This document shows positions 18,311 to 27,015 of a stretch of 58,551 nucleotides of DNA, piece after piece (the stretch's first letter is position 1; each line of letters opens with the position of its first letter). Under the pieces are notes generated by a model. That model saw nothing but the letters and a program-made list of their open reading frames with translations. It did no database searches and was not told the DNA's origin. This stretch comes from Nocardia miyunensis NBRC 108239. GTDB taxonomy: Bacteria; Actinomycetota; Actinomycetes; Mycobacteriales; Mycobacteriaceae. The stretch is taken from positions 1 to 58,551 of the forward strand of contig NZ_BDBQ01000100.1 of NCBI RefSeq assembly GCF_001613065.1, given 5' to 3'. The position numbers and the translations under genes are program-made.

Positions 18311-19000
18311 ATGAACCGCTCCACTTCCGTGCGCACCGACCCCGAATCCGCCACCGATCCCGACACCGAATCATCCAGCGGCACCACGGAATCCGCGCCC
18401 GTCGCGGACGAGTCGCGCCGTCGTTCCAAGGCGCTGTCCGCCGCGCTGCGGCGTGGACGACGGACGGGGAACTCTTCGATCCAGCTGAAAACCGTTGTCG
18501 TCGGCGCGCTGGTCCTCGCGCTGGCCGTCGCGGTCGCGGTGCTGGGCTGGCAGCTGAGCGACAAGTCCGATCAGATCGCCGCCGGGCGTGCGGAGCAGGC
18601 GGGGACCGCGCACGCCGAACAGGTCGCACTCGACTACGCCACCGCCGCCGCGGAGATGAACTTCCAAGATCTGGCCTCCTGGCGCTCGCGCCTGACCAAG
18701 GGCACCAGCCCGGAACTGTCCAACCGGTTGACCCAGGCGGCGGGTTCGATGGAGCAGATCATCACCCCGCTGCAGTGGGTGTCCACGGCCAAACCCGTTG
18801 CGGCCAAGGTGCGTTCGGACAACAACGGCATCTACTCCGTGGACTGCTTCGTCAGCGTGCTGACCAAGAACAGCCAGGCCCCCGAGGGCATCCAGTCGAC
18901 CGCGACCTATCAGCTGACCCTGGACAGCCACGACAACTGGACCATCACCGACATCGGCGGCATCGGCAACGCCTTGGACGGCGCCACCGCCCCGAAGTGA
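18311..19000 (+). CDS. Mce-associated membrane protein (Mam)
   Basis: The protein has 229 residues. An acidic, Ser/Thr-rich cytoplasmic N-terminus of about 60 residues is followed by one membrane helix (TVVVGALVLALAVAVAVLGW). An extracytoplasmic domain with a two-Trp core follows (DLASWRSRL ... NWTITDIGG). This plan is that of the Mas/Mam proteins that close many mce operons and are thought to stabilise the complex. A second Mam gene, often present, is absent here. The start is preceded by GAAGAAGGCTTCC. Confidence 0.85.
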   Translation: MNRSTSVRTDPESATDPDTESSSGTTESAPVADESRRRSKALSAALRRGRRTGNSSIQLKTVVVGALVLALAVAVAVLGWQLSDKSDQIAAGRAEQAGTAHAEQVALDYATAAAEMNFQDLASWRSRLTKGTSPELSNRLTQAAGSMEQIITPLQWVSTAKPVAAKVRSDNNGIYSVDCFVSVLTKNSQAPEGIQSTATYQLTLDSHDNWTITDIGGIGNALDGATAPK

Positions 19001-19341
19001 AACCGTCGCGGTAAGCCACGCCGGTAAGGCAGTTCGCGGTCGGAGTTCGTACCATGGGCGGTACGGATCCCGGCCACGAACATGTCGACGATGGATCCTG
19101 ATGCCCGGCGCGTCTGGGACGGGCAGGAACCCGCCGCCGCCGATCGGAACCGTGGCGAGCAACTCACCGAGCCTCGGATATCCGCGGGCGAACCCTGGTT
19201 CGATATCCGGATTTCCTCGAGCAGGTGGAGGACTGTGAACGCTCGTTCATGAGGCCGCACTGTGCGACCCCGGCTCGGAACGTCTCGACCCAGCTGGGTG
19301 AGCGCGTTTCCGGGAGATCCGGGAAATCGAACAGTCCTGAT
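19001..19341. other. Intergenic stretch after the mce operon
   Basis: The 341 bp between the Mam gene and the convergent lipase hold no credible gene. A small inverted repeat, TGAACG-CT-CGTTCA, lies at 19236-19249. I find no strong hairpin terminator for the mce operon. Confidence 0.5.
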
Positions 19342-20307
19342 TCAGTTGACGAGTGGCAGGACAACGTGACATATCGGCGGCACGGCGTGCTGCGGGTCCA
19401 GTGCGTTGAGGACCAGTTGCAGTGTGATGTCGTCGTAGATCACCGAACCGTGGAAGACCTGGTCCTGCGGGCAGGAGTCCTGGGTGATGACGTTGGTGAC
19501 GTTGGGGGCTTCGGGCAGGCGGGCTTCGCCGGGGGTGACGACCAGGTCGGCACGGGAGGTGATGCTCACGTATCGGAGGCTCGGGCGGGTGAAGCCGTTG
19601 CGGGACATTTCGCTGACGAAGGCCGAACCCGCTGCACCGTCCGCGGCGGCCGGCAGGACCGAGCCGAGTGCCTGCGGGCCACCCGGGAGAGCCGACAGTT
19701 CGGCCAGCACGCCATAGCCGCTCAAACCACGCACCGGCGAGTCGAGGCTGATCATGGTGTGCACCCGCGGTGAGCCGCCCAGCACGTTGAGGTAGTAGAG
19801 CGGTGCCAGCCCGCCCTCGGAATAGCCCACGAGATCGACCTGATCGGTGTGGGTGGCCGCACGGACCCGATCGATGAACCGGCCGATCTCCGCGGCGGAA
19901 GCGCGCATATCGCCCATCTGGTGGAACGGTCCGCCTGCCGGTCCGCCGTAATCCAGGCCGAAGACGCAATAACCTGCCGCGTGCAGCCGGGGTGAGTACA
20001 TCGCCCAGTTCGCGTAGGCGTTCAGGAATGCGCCGTTGATCAGGACCAGTGGCCTGGGATGGGCCGAGGTGGGGTGGCAGCCGAAGTCGTTCATGCCGGG
20101 CGGGAGCGCTTCCGGTGCGGACACCGAATACGCCACCGCTGATTCCCAATTCGATTGTGGCGGACCATATTGCGGCGATTGCGCGAGGGCAGGCGATGTG
20201 CCGACGCAGATGCTCGCGGCCGCGGCTCCGATCGCGAGCGCAGTGCGCAAACGGGTGCGGCGACCGGAGGCTCGGCGGCCGGATCGGGTGTTGCGCTTCG
20301 GCGTCAT
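19342..20307 (-). CDS. Secreted lipase/esterase, alpha/beta hydrolase
   Basis: A 321-residue exported hydrolase. A basic N-terminus with LRTALAIGAAAASICVG and an ALAQS cleavage site form the signal peptide. The PLVLINGAF oxyanion region and nucleophile GYSEGG fit the class 2 lipase (EstA/LipA) family. It would release fatty acids or alcohols from esters outside the cell, feeding the importer and catabolic genes nearby, though that link is inference. The start is the ATG at 20307 behind GGGAGGCGTGTC, not an upstream in-frame ATG. Confidence 0.85.
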   Translation of the reverse strand: MTPKRNTRSGRRASGRRTRLRTALAIGAAAASICVGTSPALAQSPQYGPPQSNWESAVAYSVSAPEALPPGMNDFGCHPTSAHPRPLVLINGAFLNAYANWAMYSPRLHAAGYCVFGLDYGGPAGGPFHQMGDMRASAAEIGRFIDRVRAATHTDQVDLVGYSEGGLAPLYYLNVLGGSPRVHTMISLDSPVRGLSGYGVLAELSALPGGPQALGSVLPAAADGAAGSAFVSEMSRNGFTRPSLRYVSITSRADLVVTPGEARLPEAPNVTNVITQDSCPQDQVFHGSVIYDDITLQLVLNALDPQHAVPPICHVVLPLVN

Positions 20308-20457
20308 GACACGCCTCCCGGGAGTGACGCGGTGGTCGACCAGATTGGTTAACCTATCGATCATAGGTTAGGGAGCGTACTTCTCGGTCGGCGGTCGCGG
20401 ACCGTATTCGCTCGATCGGGGGCATCGATCCAGCCACGTCGGACCGTCGCGGACGAG

Positions 20458-21057
20458 TCAGGGGAGCAGTGCGGGAAGCAGGAATGTACGTAGTCGCGCG
20501 CGGACCGTATCGAGGTCCTCGGCCTCACGGGTCGAGCCGCGAGCGATGTAGTACATCTCCAGCTCCGAGATCCACTCGCACAGCAGCCGGATGTCGAGAT
20601 CGGCGCGGATGTCGCCCGCGGCGCGCGCCCGAGTGAGAATCGGCTCCCACAGTTCGTAGGTCAGCTCGACCGCGCGGCCGGTCTCGGTGAGCAGGCGCGC
20701 GGCCAGCACCATTTCCGCAGGTGAGACCAGTCGGTGCATCATCGGATCGCGTCGGCCGCGGCGTACGTCCTCACAGATGCCCTCGACGATGCGCTCGGAG
20801 ATGGTCGGGTGCCGGGCGATGAACTCGCGGGCGGAATCCATGTTCGCGCGGGCGCGCCGGACCACCGATTCGGTCACCAGCGCGTCACGGTCGGCGAAGT
20901 AGCGATACACCGTCGCGCGCGAACTCGACGCGGCCTTGGCGACGTCCTCCATGGTGGTGTTCGCGATGCCGAGGCGGGCGAAACAGGACTCGGCCGCGGC
21001 GAGGATGGCCGATCGGGTATCGGCTGGGAGCTCGATGTGCGTGCCGTGTGCAGTCAC
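20458..21057 (-). CDS. TetR-family regulator, divergent from the Rieske-CoA-transferase operon
   Basis: A TetR repressor of 199 residues. The N-terminal helix-turn-helix reads ARLGIANTTMEDVAKAASSSRATVYRYF, followed by a variable ligand domain. I take the GTG at 21057 as start; an in-frame ATG at 21108 would extend it by 17 non-typical residues. It faces the operon starting at 21141. The gap between them holds both a copy of the widespread AAAYCTAA-type repeat and a perfect AGACAA-N3-TTGTCT repeat, so it is the best local candidate to read one of these signals. Confidence 0.88.
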   Translation of the reverse strand: MTAHGTHIELPADTRSAILAAAESCFARLGIANTTMEDVAKAASSSRATVYRYFADRDALVTESVVRRARANMDSAREFIARHPTISERIVEGICEDVRRGRRDPMMHRLVSPAEMVLAARLLTETGRAVELTYELWEPILTRARAAGDIRADLDIRLLCEWISELEMYYIARGSTREAEDLDTVRARLRTFLLPALLP

Positions 21058-21082
21058 CGAAACACGATACCAAGTAGTCGGG

Positions 21083-21103
21083 AAATCGAAAAGCTTTAGA
21101 TAA
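21083..21103. promoter_or_regulatory. Inverted-repeat operator of the shared motif family (site 2)
   Basis: AAATCGAA-N5-TTAGATAA matches the 8-5-8 repeat found in other promoters of the window, with three mismatches in total. It lies between the divergent TetR and Rieske genes, but I could not place a convincing -35/-10 pair around it. Confidence 0.45.
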
Positions 21104-21109
21104 GACACT

Positions 21110-21124
21110 AGACAACCATTGTCT
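21110..21124. promoter_or_regulatory. Perfect 6-3-6 inverted repeat between tetR and the Rieske gene
   Basis: AGACAA-CCA-TTGTCT is exactly symmetric and ends 16 bp before the likely start codon of the Rieske gene. The position suits an operator for the adjacent TetR protein. Confidence 0.5.
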
Positions 21125-21140
21125 CGTGTGCCACTCTCGG

Positions 21141-22328
21141 ATGATGGAGCGCGACGAGAAGATCAGGCTCACGCAGCGGCTCATCGCCCACGTGGACAAC
21201 AACACCACCGACTACGCGGAAGACCTTCTCCGCGTGTCATTTTCGGTATTCGACGATCCCGAGCTGGCGGACAAGGAACGAGCGGTGGTGCGGCGATTCC
21301 CGCACATCGTGGCGCACGTCGACGAGTTGCGGAAGGCCGGTGACTTCCTGACCACCGAGCTGATCGGGACACCGCTGCTGGTGGTCAAGCAGAGCGACGG
21401 CAGCGTCAAGGCGTTCTCCAACGTGTGCCGGCACCGCGGGGCCAAAGTCGAATTCTCCGAGTCCGGCTGCAAGCGCGTGTTCGCCTGCCCGTATCACAAC
21501 TGGTCCTACGGCAAGGACGGCTCGCTGCGCGGGATGCCGCACGCCGAGGGGTTCGACGGGATGGATCGCGGCGAGTACGGCCTGGTCGAATTCCCGTGCG
21601 AGGTCCGGCACGGACTGGTCTGGGTGGTGCCGACCGTTGGCGAAACCCTCGACATCGCCGCGGTGCTGGGGGACAAGCACGACGCGGAGGTCGCCGACAC
21701 GGGGATGGGCGGGTCATATCAGGTGCGCAAGGAGACCTGGCGGCTGGACATGAACTGGAAGATCGCCGTGGACGGGGTGCAGGATTCGTATCACCTGTGC
21801 CAGTTGCACACCAAGACGGTGTGCAACTACCTCGAGGGCAATATCACCGCCTTCGATCCGGTCGGCCGCTCGTGGCGACTCGTGGTGGCGCGCAAGGCGA
21901 TTACCGAGGTGCGCGACGCCGACCCGGATTCGTTCGACGTGCGGGACTACTCGCTGGCGAACTACACGATCTATCCGGGGACCATGCTGGTGACCGAGCC
22001 CAACCACTTCGAGATCTGGACGATCGTGCCGGACGCGCAGGATCCCAACGTCAGCTACTGCACCATCCGCCTGCTGTCCCCGAGCAAGCCGCAGACGCCG
22101 CGCGAGGAGCGGATCCTGCAGAAGAATTGGGATCTGCTGATGGAGACGTTGCACGCCGAGGATTGGTTCGTCACCAAGACGATCACCGACAACGCGGCGC
22201 ACGGTCAGGTCGAGGAGCTGATCTACGGGCGAAACGAATTGCCGGGACAGGTTTTTCACAAGATGGTCGCCGATGACGTCGCGCGGCTCGAGTCCGAGCG
22301 GGCCGCCCAGCCGGTCGCGGCCCGGTAG
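21141..22328 (+). CDS. Rieske non-haem iron oxygenase, large subunit (second)
   Basis: The protein has 395 residues. Rieske cluster ligands are Cys 96, His 98, Cys 116 and His 119 (CRHRGAKVE ... CPYHNWSYG). The catalytic iron site follows in DGVQDSYHLCQLH. It belongs to the same broad family as the one at 4.8-5.9 kb but is clearly a different enzyme. It heads an operon with a hydratase, a hotdog thioesterase and a CoA-transferase, which suggests it hydroxylates a ring in a CoA-linked pathway. The start is ATG 21141 or 21144; a GTG at 21126 is also in frame. Confidence 0.9.
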   Translation: MMERDEKIRLTQRLIAHVDNNTTDYAEDLLRVSFSVFDDPELADKERAVVRRFPHIVAHVDELRKAGDFLTTELIGTPLLVVKQSDGSVKAFSNVCRHRGAKVEFSESGCKRVFACPYHNWSYGKDGSLRGMPHAEGFDGMDRGEYGLVEFPCEVRHGLVWVVPTVGETLDIAAVLGDKHDAEVADTGMGGSYQVRKETWRLDMNWKIAVDGVQDSYHLCQLHTKTVCNYLEGNITAFDPVGRSWRLVVARKAITEVRDADPDSFDVRDYSLANYTIYPGTMLVTEPNHFEIWTIVPDAQDPNVSYCTIRLLSPSKPQTPREERILQKNWDLLMETLHAEDWFVTKTITDNAAHGQVEELIYGRNELPGQVFHKMVADDVARLESERAAQPVAAR

Positions 22329-22334
22329 CGGGTC

Positions 22335-23111
22335 ATGGCCGAGGAGGAACTGCGCCGGGACACCCCGGCCCCCGGCGTGCTCCGGCTGACGTTCGATCGC
22401 CCACACGCGCACAACGCCATCTCGATCGCCCTGCAACGCGCACTGGACACCGCGATGTCCGATGCCGCGCAAGAGGATTCGATCCGCGTGGTGATCCTGG
22501 CGGGTGCGGGCGAGCGGGCGTTCTGCGCCGGGTACGACCTCAAGGAGCTCGAGGCGATGCCGCCTGAACTCGCGCGGGCCTCGATGGCCGAGCGGGAGGA
22601 CATGCTGTGGCGGTATCTGAGCTTCCCCAAACCGACCGTGGCGGCTGTCCACGGCCTCGCCTACGGCGCGGGAACCATGTACGCGGCGTGTTCGGATCTG
22701 CGCGTCGGCGGTCCGGAAACCACCATGGCGGTCAGCGCCGCCAGATACGGCGGCGTGAATCTGAGCTGGTTGCTGGACGCTCTCATCGGCGGCGCGCACA
22801 TCCGTGACCTGCTGATGACCGCACGGGCTGTGCCCGGCGCGGAGGCTTACGGGATGGGCCTGCTGAGCCGGTACGAGCCGGATGTGGGCGAGGCGGCGGT
22901 GCGAATCGCGAAAGAGATTGCCGCACAACCGCCCGAGGGGCTGCGGCAGATCAAACGACTACTGCTCGAGGGCCCCGGCCACAGTCTGCGCGCTCGGTAC
23001 GAGCACGAGAACGCGGCCGTGCGCTCGACGCTCGAACAGCAGGCGATCGGCGATATGTTCTCGACCTTCTTCGCGAACAGGCCGGCCGCGAAGACCACGG
23101 GTGAGGTATGA
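22335..23111 (+). CDS. Enoyl-CoA hydratase/isomerase-family protein (crotonase fold)
   Basis: A crotonase-fold protein of 258 residues. The oxyanion-hole motifs are present (FCAGYDLKEL and HGLAYGAGTMYAACSD). The two hydratase Glu positions are not conserved: the first region reads AARYGGVNL and the second has Asp in IRDLLMTA. The reaction may therefore be isomerisation, ring hydrolysis or something other than classical hydration. It begins 6 bp after the Rieske gene and overlaps the next gene by ATGA. Confidence 0.85.
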   Translation: MAEEELRRDTPAPGVLRLTFDRPHAHNAISIALQRALDTAMSDAAQEDSIRVVILAGAGERAFCAGYDLKELEAMPPELARASMAEREDMLWRYLSFPKPTVAAVHGLAYGAGTMYAACSDLRVGGPETTMAVSAARYGGVNLSWLLDALIGGAHIRDLLMTARAVPGAEAYGMGLLSRYEPDVGEAAVRIAKEIAAQPPEGLRQIKRLLLEGPGHSLRARYEHENAAVRSTLEQQAIGDMFSTFFANRPAAKTTGEV

Positions 23112-23752
23112 GCGCCGATATCTGGAATCCGACCTGGGCGGACCCGTTCGTCCCGACCATCGCCGCGCAGGACGAGTACACCGAGTTGATCGAGGCGCTG
23201 CGAGCCGCTCAGGAGGCGGTCGCGCGAAGCAAGCCGACGCCGCGCGCGGCTGCCGAGTCGGCCGCGAGACTGCGTGAGATCGCCACGGCCATGGCCGAAT
23301 TCGAGGTCGACGAGGACGAGCAGATCTCGGGTAAACGCTGGGAGTGCGCCGGGCACGGCCAAGCCCTGGCCCCGCCGATCCAGCTGGACCGGATCACCGA
23401 CACCACCGCGATCGGGCGGGTGCGGGTCGAGCGTTTCCACTCGGGCCGCTACGCGATGAACGGCGGTGTGGCCCCGCTGATCTTCGACGAGATCATGGCG
23501 CGGCTGGCCAACCACCACCGCCCGTGGGCCCGCACCGCCCGGCTCGAGGTCTCCTTCCGCGCCCCCACGCCGTTGCACACCGAGCTGACACTGGCCGCGC
23601 GCCTGGTCGAACAGCAGGGTCGCAAACGGTTCATGTACGGGACGCTGCACCACGGCGACGTCCTGCTGGTGGAGGCCGAAGGATTGTGGATCGAGCTGAA
23701 ACCTGAACAGACGCACAATATTTCGAAGGAATTGAAAGAGGTCGTCGGATGA
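23108..23752 (+). CDS. Hotdog-fold thioesterase-like protein
   Basis: The protein has 214 residues. The first 90 or so are helical and charged, without a known motif. The rest looks like a PaaI/4HBT-type hotdog domain, with HSGRYAMNGGVAPLIFDEIMARLAN as the central helix region and LEVSFRAPTPLHTELTLAARLVEQ as the strands. Such proteins hydrolyse acyl-CoA thioesters. It is embedded by overlapping starts and stops between the crotonase and the CoA-transferase, so it probably acts on an intermediate of the same route. Confidence 0.75.
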   Translation: MSADIWNPTWADPFVPTIAAQDEYTELIEALRAAQEAVARSKPTPRAAAESAARLREIATAMAEFEVDEDEQISGKRWECAGHGQALAPPIQLDRITDTTAIGRVRVERFHSGRYAMNGGVAPLIFDEIMARLANHHRPWARTARLEVSFRAPTPLHTELTLAARLVEQQGRKRFMYGTLHHGDVLLVEAEGLWIELKPEQTHNISKELKEVVG

Positions 23753-24999
23753 GTGGATTCTCCCTGCTGAACGGCGTACGCGTGCTCGAGGTGGCACAGC
23801 TGGCCCCGGCCTCGCTCGGCGGGCACCTGGCCGATCTCGGCGCGGAGGTGATCAAGGTCGAATCCGGACCGCTGGGCGATCCGGTGCGGGTGGGCGGCAG
23901 CCGCGCGATCGGCGATCCGGACGGCCCGTCGTTCATGCATCTGCGGTGGAACCGCGGGAAGCGGTCGGTGGCCCTGGATCTGCGCTCGGACGAGGGCAAA
24001 CAGGCATTCATGGACCTGGCCCGATCCTGCGACGCGGTGATCGAGGGCATGCGCGGCGGCTACCTGGACTGGCTCGGCATCGGATTCGATCGGCTGCGGG
24101 AGGTGAACCCGAAGATCGTGCTGTGCACGGTATCCGGGATGGGCACCGACGGGCCGTATCGCAGCCTGGGTACCGGTGGACCGGTTTTCGACGGGTACGC
24201 CGGTCTGCGCGAGGTCGGCACGCCCGACGAGCCGCCGATGACCGGGATCGCCGGTTCGACCAGCCCGCCCATCGCGATGTACGCACTCGGAGCGTACGGG
24301 GCGATGGGATTGCTGGCGGCACTGCACCGCGCGAACGCCACCGGGGTCGGTGCCCGAGTGGAGGTTTCCGGTATCGACGTGGCGGCGGCCTGGATGCCGG
24401 ATCTGTCCGACGCGGAGTTGAACCGGGAACGCTCGATGCACCGGCCGACCTGGTTGCCGGACGGGCGCTTGCCGGACTGGCCGCGGCTCGAGGCGTATCG
24501 GACCAGCGACGGCAAGGCCGTGCTGTTCGGCTCGCACGTGGAGAAGTTCTGGCGGAACTTCCTGATCGCCGTCGGCCGCGAGGATCTGGTCGAGGTGGAT
24601 CTGACCAGCGCCGACGAGGGCGCGCCGCAGCGGGCCGAGCACGTGTGGCGGGAGTTGCGGGAGATCTTCGCCCAGCGCACCCGGGACGAATGGGTGGAGC
24701 TGTTCCTCGAGCACGGCATCGCCGGGGGTCCGGTCAACACCGTGACCGAGATGCTCGACGATCCGCACTTCCGGGCCAGGGACAACACCTATCGCGTCGA
24801 CTACGCCGGGGTGGGTGAGCTCGAATTCGTGGTGAGTCCGGTGCGGGTGGCCGGGGAGAAGTTCGCCCCCGCACTGCCGCCCCGGGCCGGTGCCGACACC
24901 GAGCGGGTGCTGCGCGAGGTGGCCGGATACGACGATGCGCGCATCGCCGCGGCGGCCGATCGCCACCTGTATGCGAAGGACACGGAACCTACCGGCTGA
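23749..24999 (+). CDS. Class III CoA-transferase (CaiB/BaiF family) with altered active-site position
   Basis: A 416-residue CoA-transferase-like protein. The fold signature is clear: VLEVAQLAP, GAEVIKVE, RWNRGKRSVALDLRS and the LLAALHRANATGVGARVEVS stretch. The catalytic Asp in CaiB lies 13 residues before the AAL of that stretch. By this alignment the residue here is Met 177 (PPIAMYALG), so it may be inactive alone, act in a heteromer, or be a racemase-like relative. It is the last gene of the four-gene Rieske operon. Confidence 0.85.
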   Translation: MSGFSLLNGVRVLEVAQLAPASLGGHLADLGAEVIKVESGPLGDPVRVGGSRAIGDPDGPSFMHLRWNRGKRSVALDLRSDEGKQAFMDLARSCDAVIEGMRGGYLDWLGIGFDRLREVNPKIVLCTVSGMGTDGPYRSLGTGGPVFDGYAGLREVGTPDEPPMTGIAGSTSPPIAMYALGAYGAMGLLAALHRANATGVGARVEVSGIDVAAAWMPDLSDAELNRERSMHRPTWLPDGRLPDWPRLEAYRTSDGKAVLFGSHVEKFWRNFLIAVGREDLVEVDLTSADEGAPQRAEHVWRELREIFAQRTRDEWVELFLEHGIAGGPVNTVTEMLDDPHFRARDNTYRVDYAGVGELEFVVSPVRVAGEKFAPALPPRAGADTERVLREVAGYDDARIAAAADRHLYAKDTEPTG

Positions 25000-25094
25000 G
25001 CCACTGCCGGGGAGAACGACACTCACACGAAAGATGTTGTGTGGGTGTCATTTTCATGCGTTCGGATAGCCAGTATGGGGAGCTTGCCGGGGTA

Positions 25095-25124
25095 TTGCGG
25101 AATAAATCTAAAGCTGTTAGGTTT
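25095..25124 (+). promoter_or_regulatory. Promoter with overlapping inverted-repeat operator (site 3)
   Basis: TTGCGG (25095-25100) and TAGGTT (25118-25123) are spaced 17 bp. The repeat AAATCTAA-N5-TTAGGTTT at 25104-25124 covers the spacer and the -10. The flanking GGTATTGC is shared with the promoter at 43411. The acyl-CoA synthetase starts 76 bp downstream. Confidence 0.7.
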
Positions 25125-25199
25125 GGCGACACGCAGTGAGGGCGGTCACATCCGCCGGTGCTCGCGGCCGAGCAGTCGGCCAACGAGGAGGAATTCGAA

Positions 25200-26741
25200 A
25201 TGAATCTCGCGGATCTGACGCGTTATTGGGGTAAGACCCGCTCTCATCAGCAGGCGATCGTGTTCGGCGACACCGCCGAGACCTGGGCCGAGCTCGATGC
25301 GGTCACCGACGCCCTCGCCCGCGGACTGGCCGCGCGGGGCGTCGGCAAGGGCGACCGCGTCGCGGTCATGATGCTCAACCGGCCCGAGCTGGCGCACGTC
25401 ATCCTCGCCACGCTCAAGCTCGGCGCGATCAGCGTTCCGCTCAATTTCCGGCTCACGGCACCGGAACTCGCGCCGATGGTGGTGGATTCCGCACCGCGCG
25501 TGGTGATCGTCGAAGACGGGTTCGCCCCGCTGCTGGAGGTCGCGGCCGAGCAGATCCCGTTCGAGATCTACGCGATCGGCGGCAGCGCGCATCGGCCCTA
25601 CGACAGCCTGATCGATCCCGGCACCGCGCCGCGGGTGAACATCGCCGGTGACGACGCGGCCTTCATCTGCTATACCTCCGGCACGACCGGGGTGCAGAAG
25701 GGGGCGGTGATCACGCACCGCAGTGCCATGGCCCCGGGCATCGCGCAGACCGTCACCCAGGGCTTCACCGCCCGCGACCGCGTGTTGTGCGCCGCGCCGC
25801 TGGTCTACACCGGATCGGTGCTGTCGATCTTCATGCAGCTGGTCGTCGTTCCCGGAGCCACGATGGTGCTCCTGCGCGAATACGATCCCGTGATCGCCCT
25901 GGACACGATCGAGCGCGAACAGATCACCGCGACAACGGTGGTGCCGGTGATCTGGGAGCGGATGACCACTCTGCCCGACTTCGGCTCGCGCAAACTCGCG
26001 AAGTTCACCTTCGCCGGAACCGGCGGAGCCCCGGTCGGCCTGGACCTGGTGGAGTTCTATCGCGATCACGGCATTCCGCTCACCCAGGTGTACGGGCTCA
26101 CCGAGGCGTCGGGCATGGTCTCGTCGCTGACCTACCAGGAGGCGCTGTCCCGTCCCGGCTATGCCGGACTGGCGCTGGTGGGCACGCAGGTCAAGATCGG
26201 CGACCCCGGCGTGGACACCCCGGCCGGTGAGGTGGGCGAGATCCTGGTGCGCGGTGAGCACGTGATGCGGGAGTACTGGAACAAGCCCGAGGCGACCGCG
26301 TCGACGCTGGTGGACGGCTGGTTACGCACCGGCGATCTGGGCCTACAGGACGAGGGCGGCTTCCTCAAGATCGTCGACCGCAGCAAGGACATGCTGATCT
26401 CCGGCGGTCTCAACGTCTATCCCGCCGAGATCGAGAAGGTGCTGCACCGCATCGAGGGCGTCGAGGACCTCGCGGTGATCGGTGTGCGGGACGATCGGTG
26501 GGGCGAGGTGCCCATGGTGGTCTTCCACAGCGAGCGCCCGGCCGCGGATGTCGTCGCGGATATCGCGCTGCTCGCCGGGGCGGAACTCGCGAAGTTCAAA
26601 CGGCCCAAACACGCTGTCGCGCTGGGGGAGCCGCTGCCGCGGACGTTCTCCGGGAAGATGGCCAAGCCGCTGTTGCGCAAGCAGTTTCCGCAGGCTCCCG
26701 CCGATGCCATCCCGGTCGACGGGGTCGCCGCGACCGGCTAG
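25200..26741 (+). CDS. Acyl-CoA synthetase (FadD-like, ANL superfamily)
   Basis: The enzyme has 513 residues and would activate a carboxylic acid with ATP and CoA. Motifs in order: the ATP loop YTSGTTGVQKGAVITH, VYGLTEASG, the hinge region LRTGDLGLQDEGGFLKIVDR and SGGLNVYPAEIE. The C-terminal catalytic Lys is in FSGKMAKPLL. All key residues are present. The ATG at 25200 follows GAGGAGGAATTCGAA. It has its own promoter with the shared operator, so it is probably a member of the same regulon. Confidence 0.9.
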   Translation: MNLADLTRYWGKTRSHQQAIVFGDTAETWAELDAVTDALARGLAARGVGKGDRVAVMMLNRPELAHVILATLKLGAISVPLNFRLTAPELAPMVVDSAPRVVIVEDGFAPLLEVAAEQIPFEIYAIGGSAHRPYDSLIDPGTAPRVNIAGDDAAFICYTSGTTGVQKGAVITHRSAMAPGIAQTVTQGFTARDRVLCAAPLVYTGSVLSIFMQLVVVPGATMVLLREYDPVIALDTIEREQITATTVVPVIWERMTTLPDFGSRKLAKFTFAGTGGAPVGLDLVEFYRDHGIPLTQVYGLTEASGMVSSLTYQEALSRPGYAGLALVGTQVKIGDPGVDTPAGEVGEILVRGEHVMREYWNKPEATASTLVDGWLRTGDLGLQDEGGFLKIVDRSKDMLISGGLNVYPAEIEKVLHRIEGVEDLAVIGVRDDRWGEVPMVVFHSERPAADVVADIALLAGAELAKFKRPKHAVALGEPLPRTFSGKMAKPLLRKQFPQAPADAIPVDGVAATG

Positions 26742-26967
26742 GAGTGCAATGGCGTTCGAGCCGTACCGCCGTGCTCGGGGCAGGAATCCGGGTACCCGGA
26801 TATCGCGGGATCCCGGCAGAAAGCATGCTGGAACGATGAATGCTCTTGCGGCAACAATGGATTCGCGACTGCCGCCGATCCCGTAGAACTCGCCGACCCG
26901 GGTGGCCTCCGTTGCCGCCCGGGTCGGCGGCCGTCCAGAAGGACAACAACAGAAAGAGGTCGACCAG

Positions 26968-27015
26968 ATGACTATCGGTATGCCGTCGGATGATCGGAAG
27001 TGGTTGCGGCGATGA
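26968..27015 (+). CDS. Tiny leader ORF coupled to the SDR gene
   Basis: Fifteen codons (MTIGMPSDDRKWLRR) start at ATG behind AGAAAGAGG and stop in an ATGA overlap with the next gene. The ribosome site is better than that of the SDR itself, so the frame may serve for translational coupling. There is no recognised family. Confidence 0.3.
   Translation: MTIGMPSDDRKWLRR

Noticed and set aside
4781..22328. The Rieske oxygenases as KshA (3-ketosteroid 9-alpha-hydroxylase)
   Set aside because: Their Rieske motifs (CRHRGA, CPYH) and overall lengths fit general ring-hydroxylating alpha subunits. KshA has a different CRHMGG/CPFHDW-type pattern as I recall it, and no kshB or hsa genes are near.
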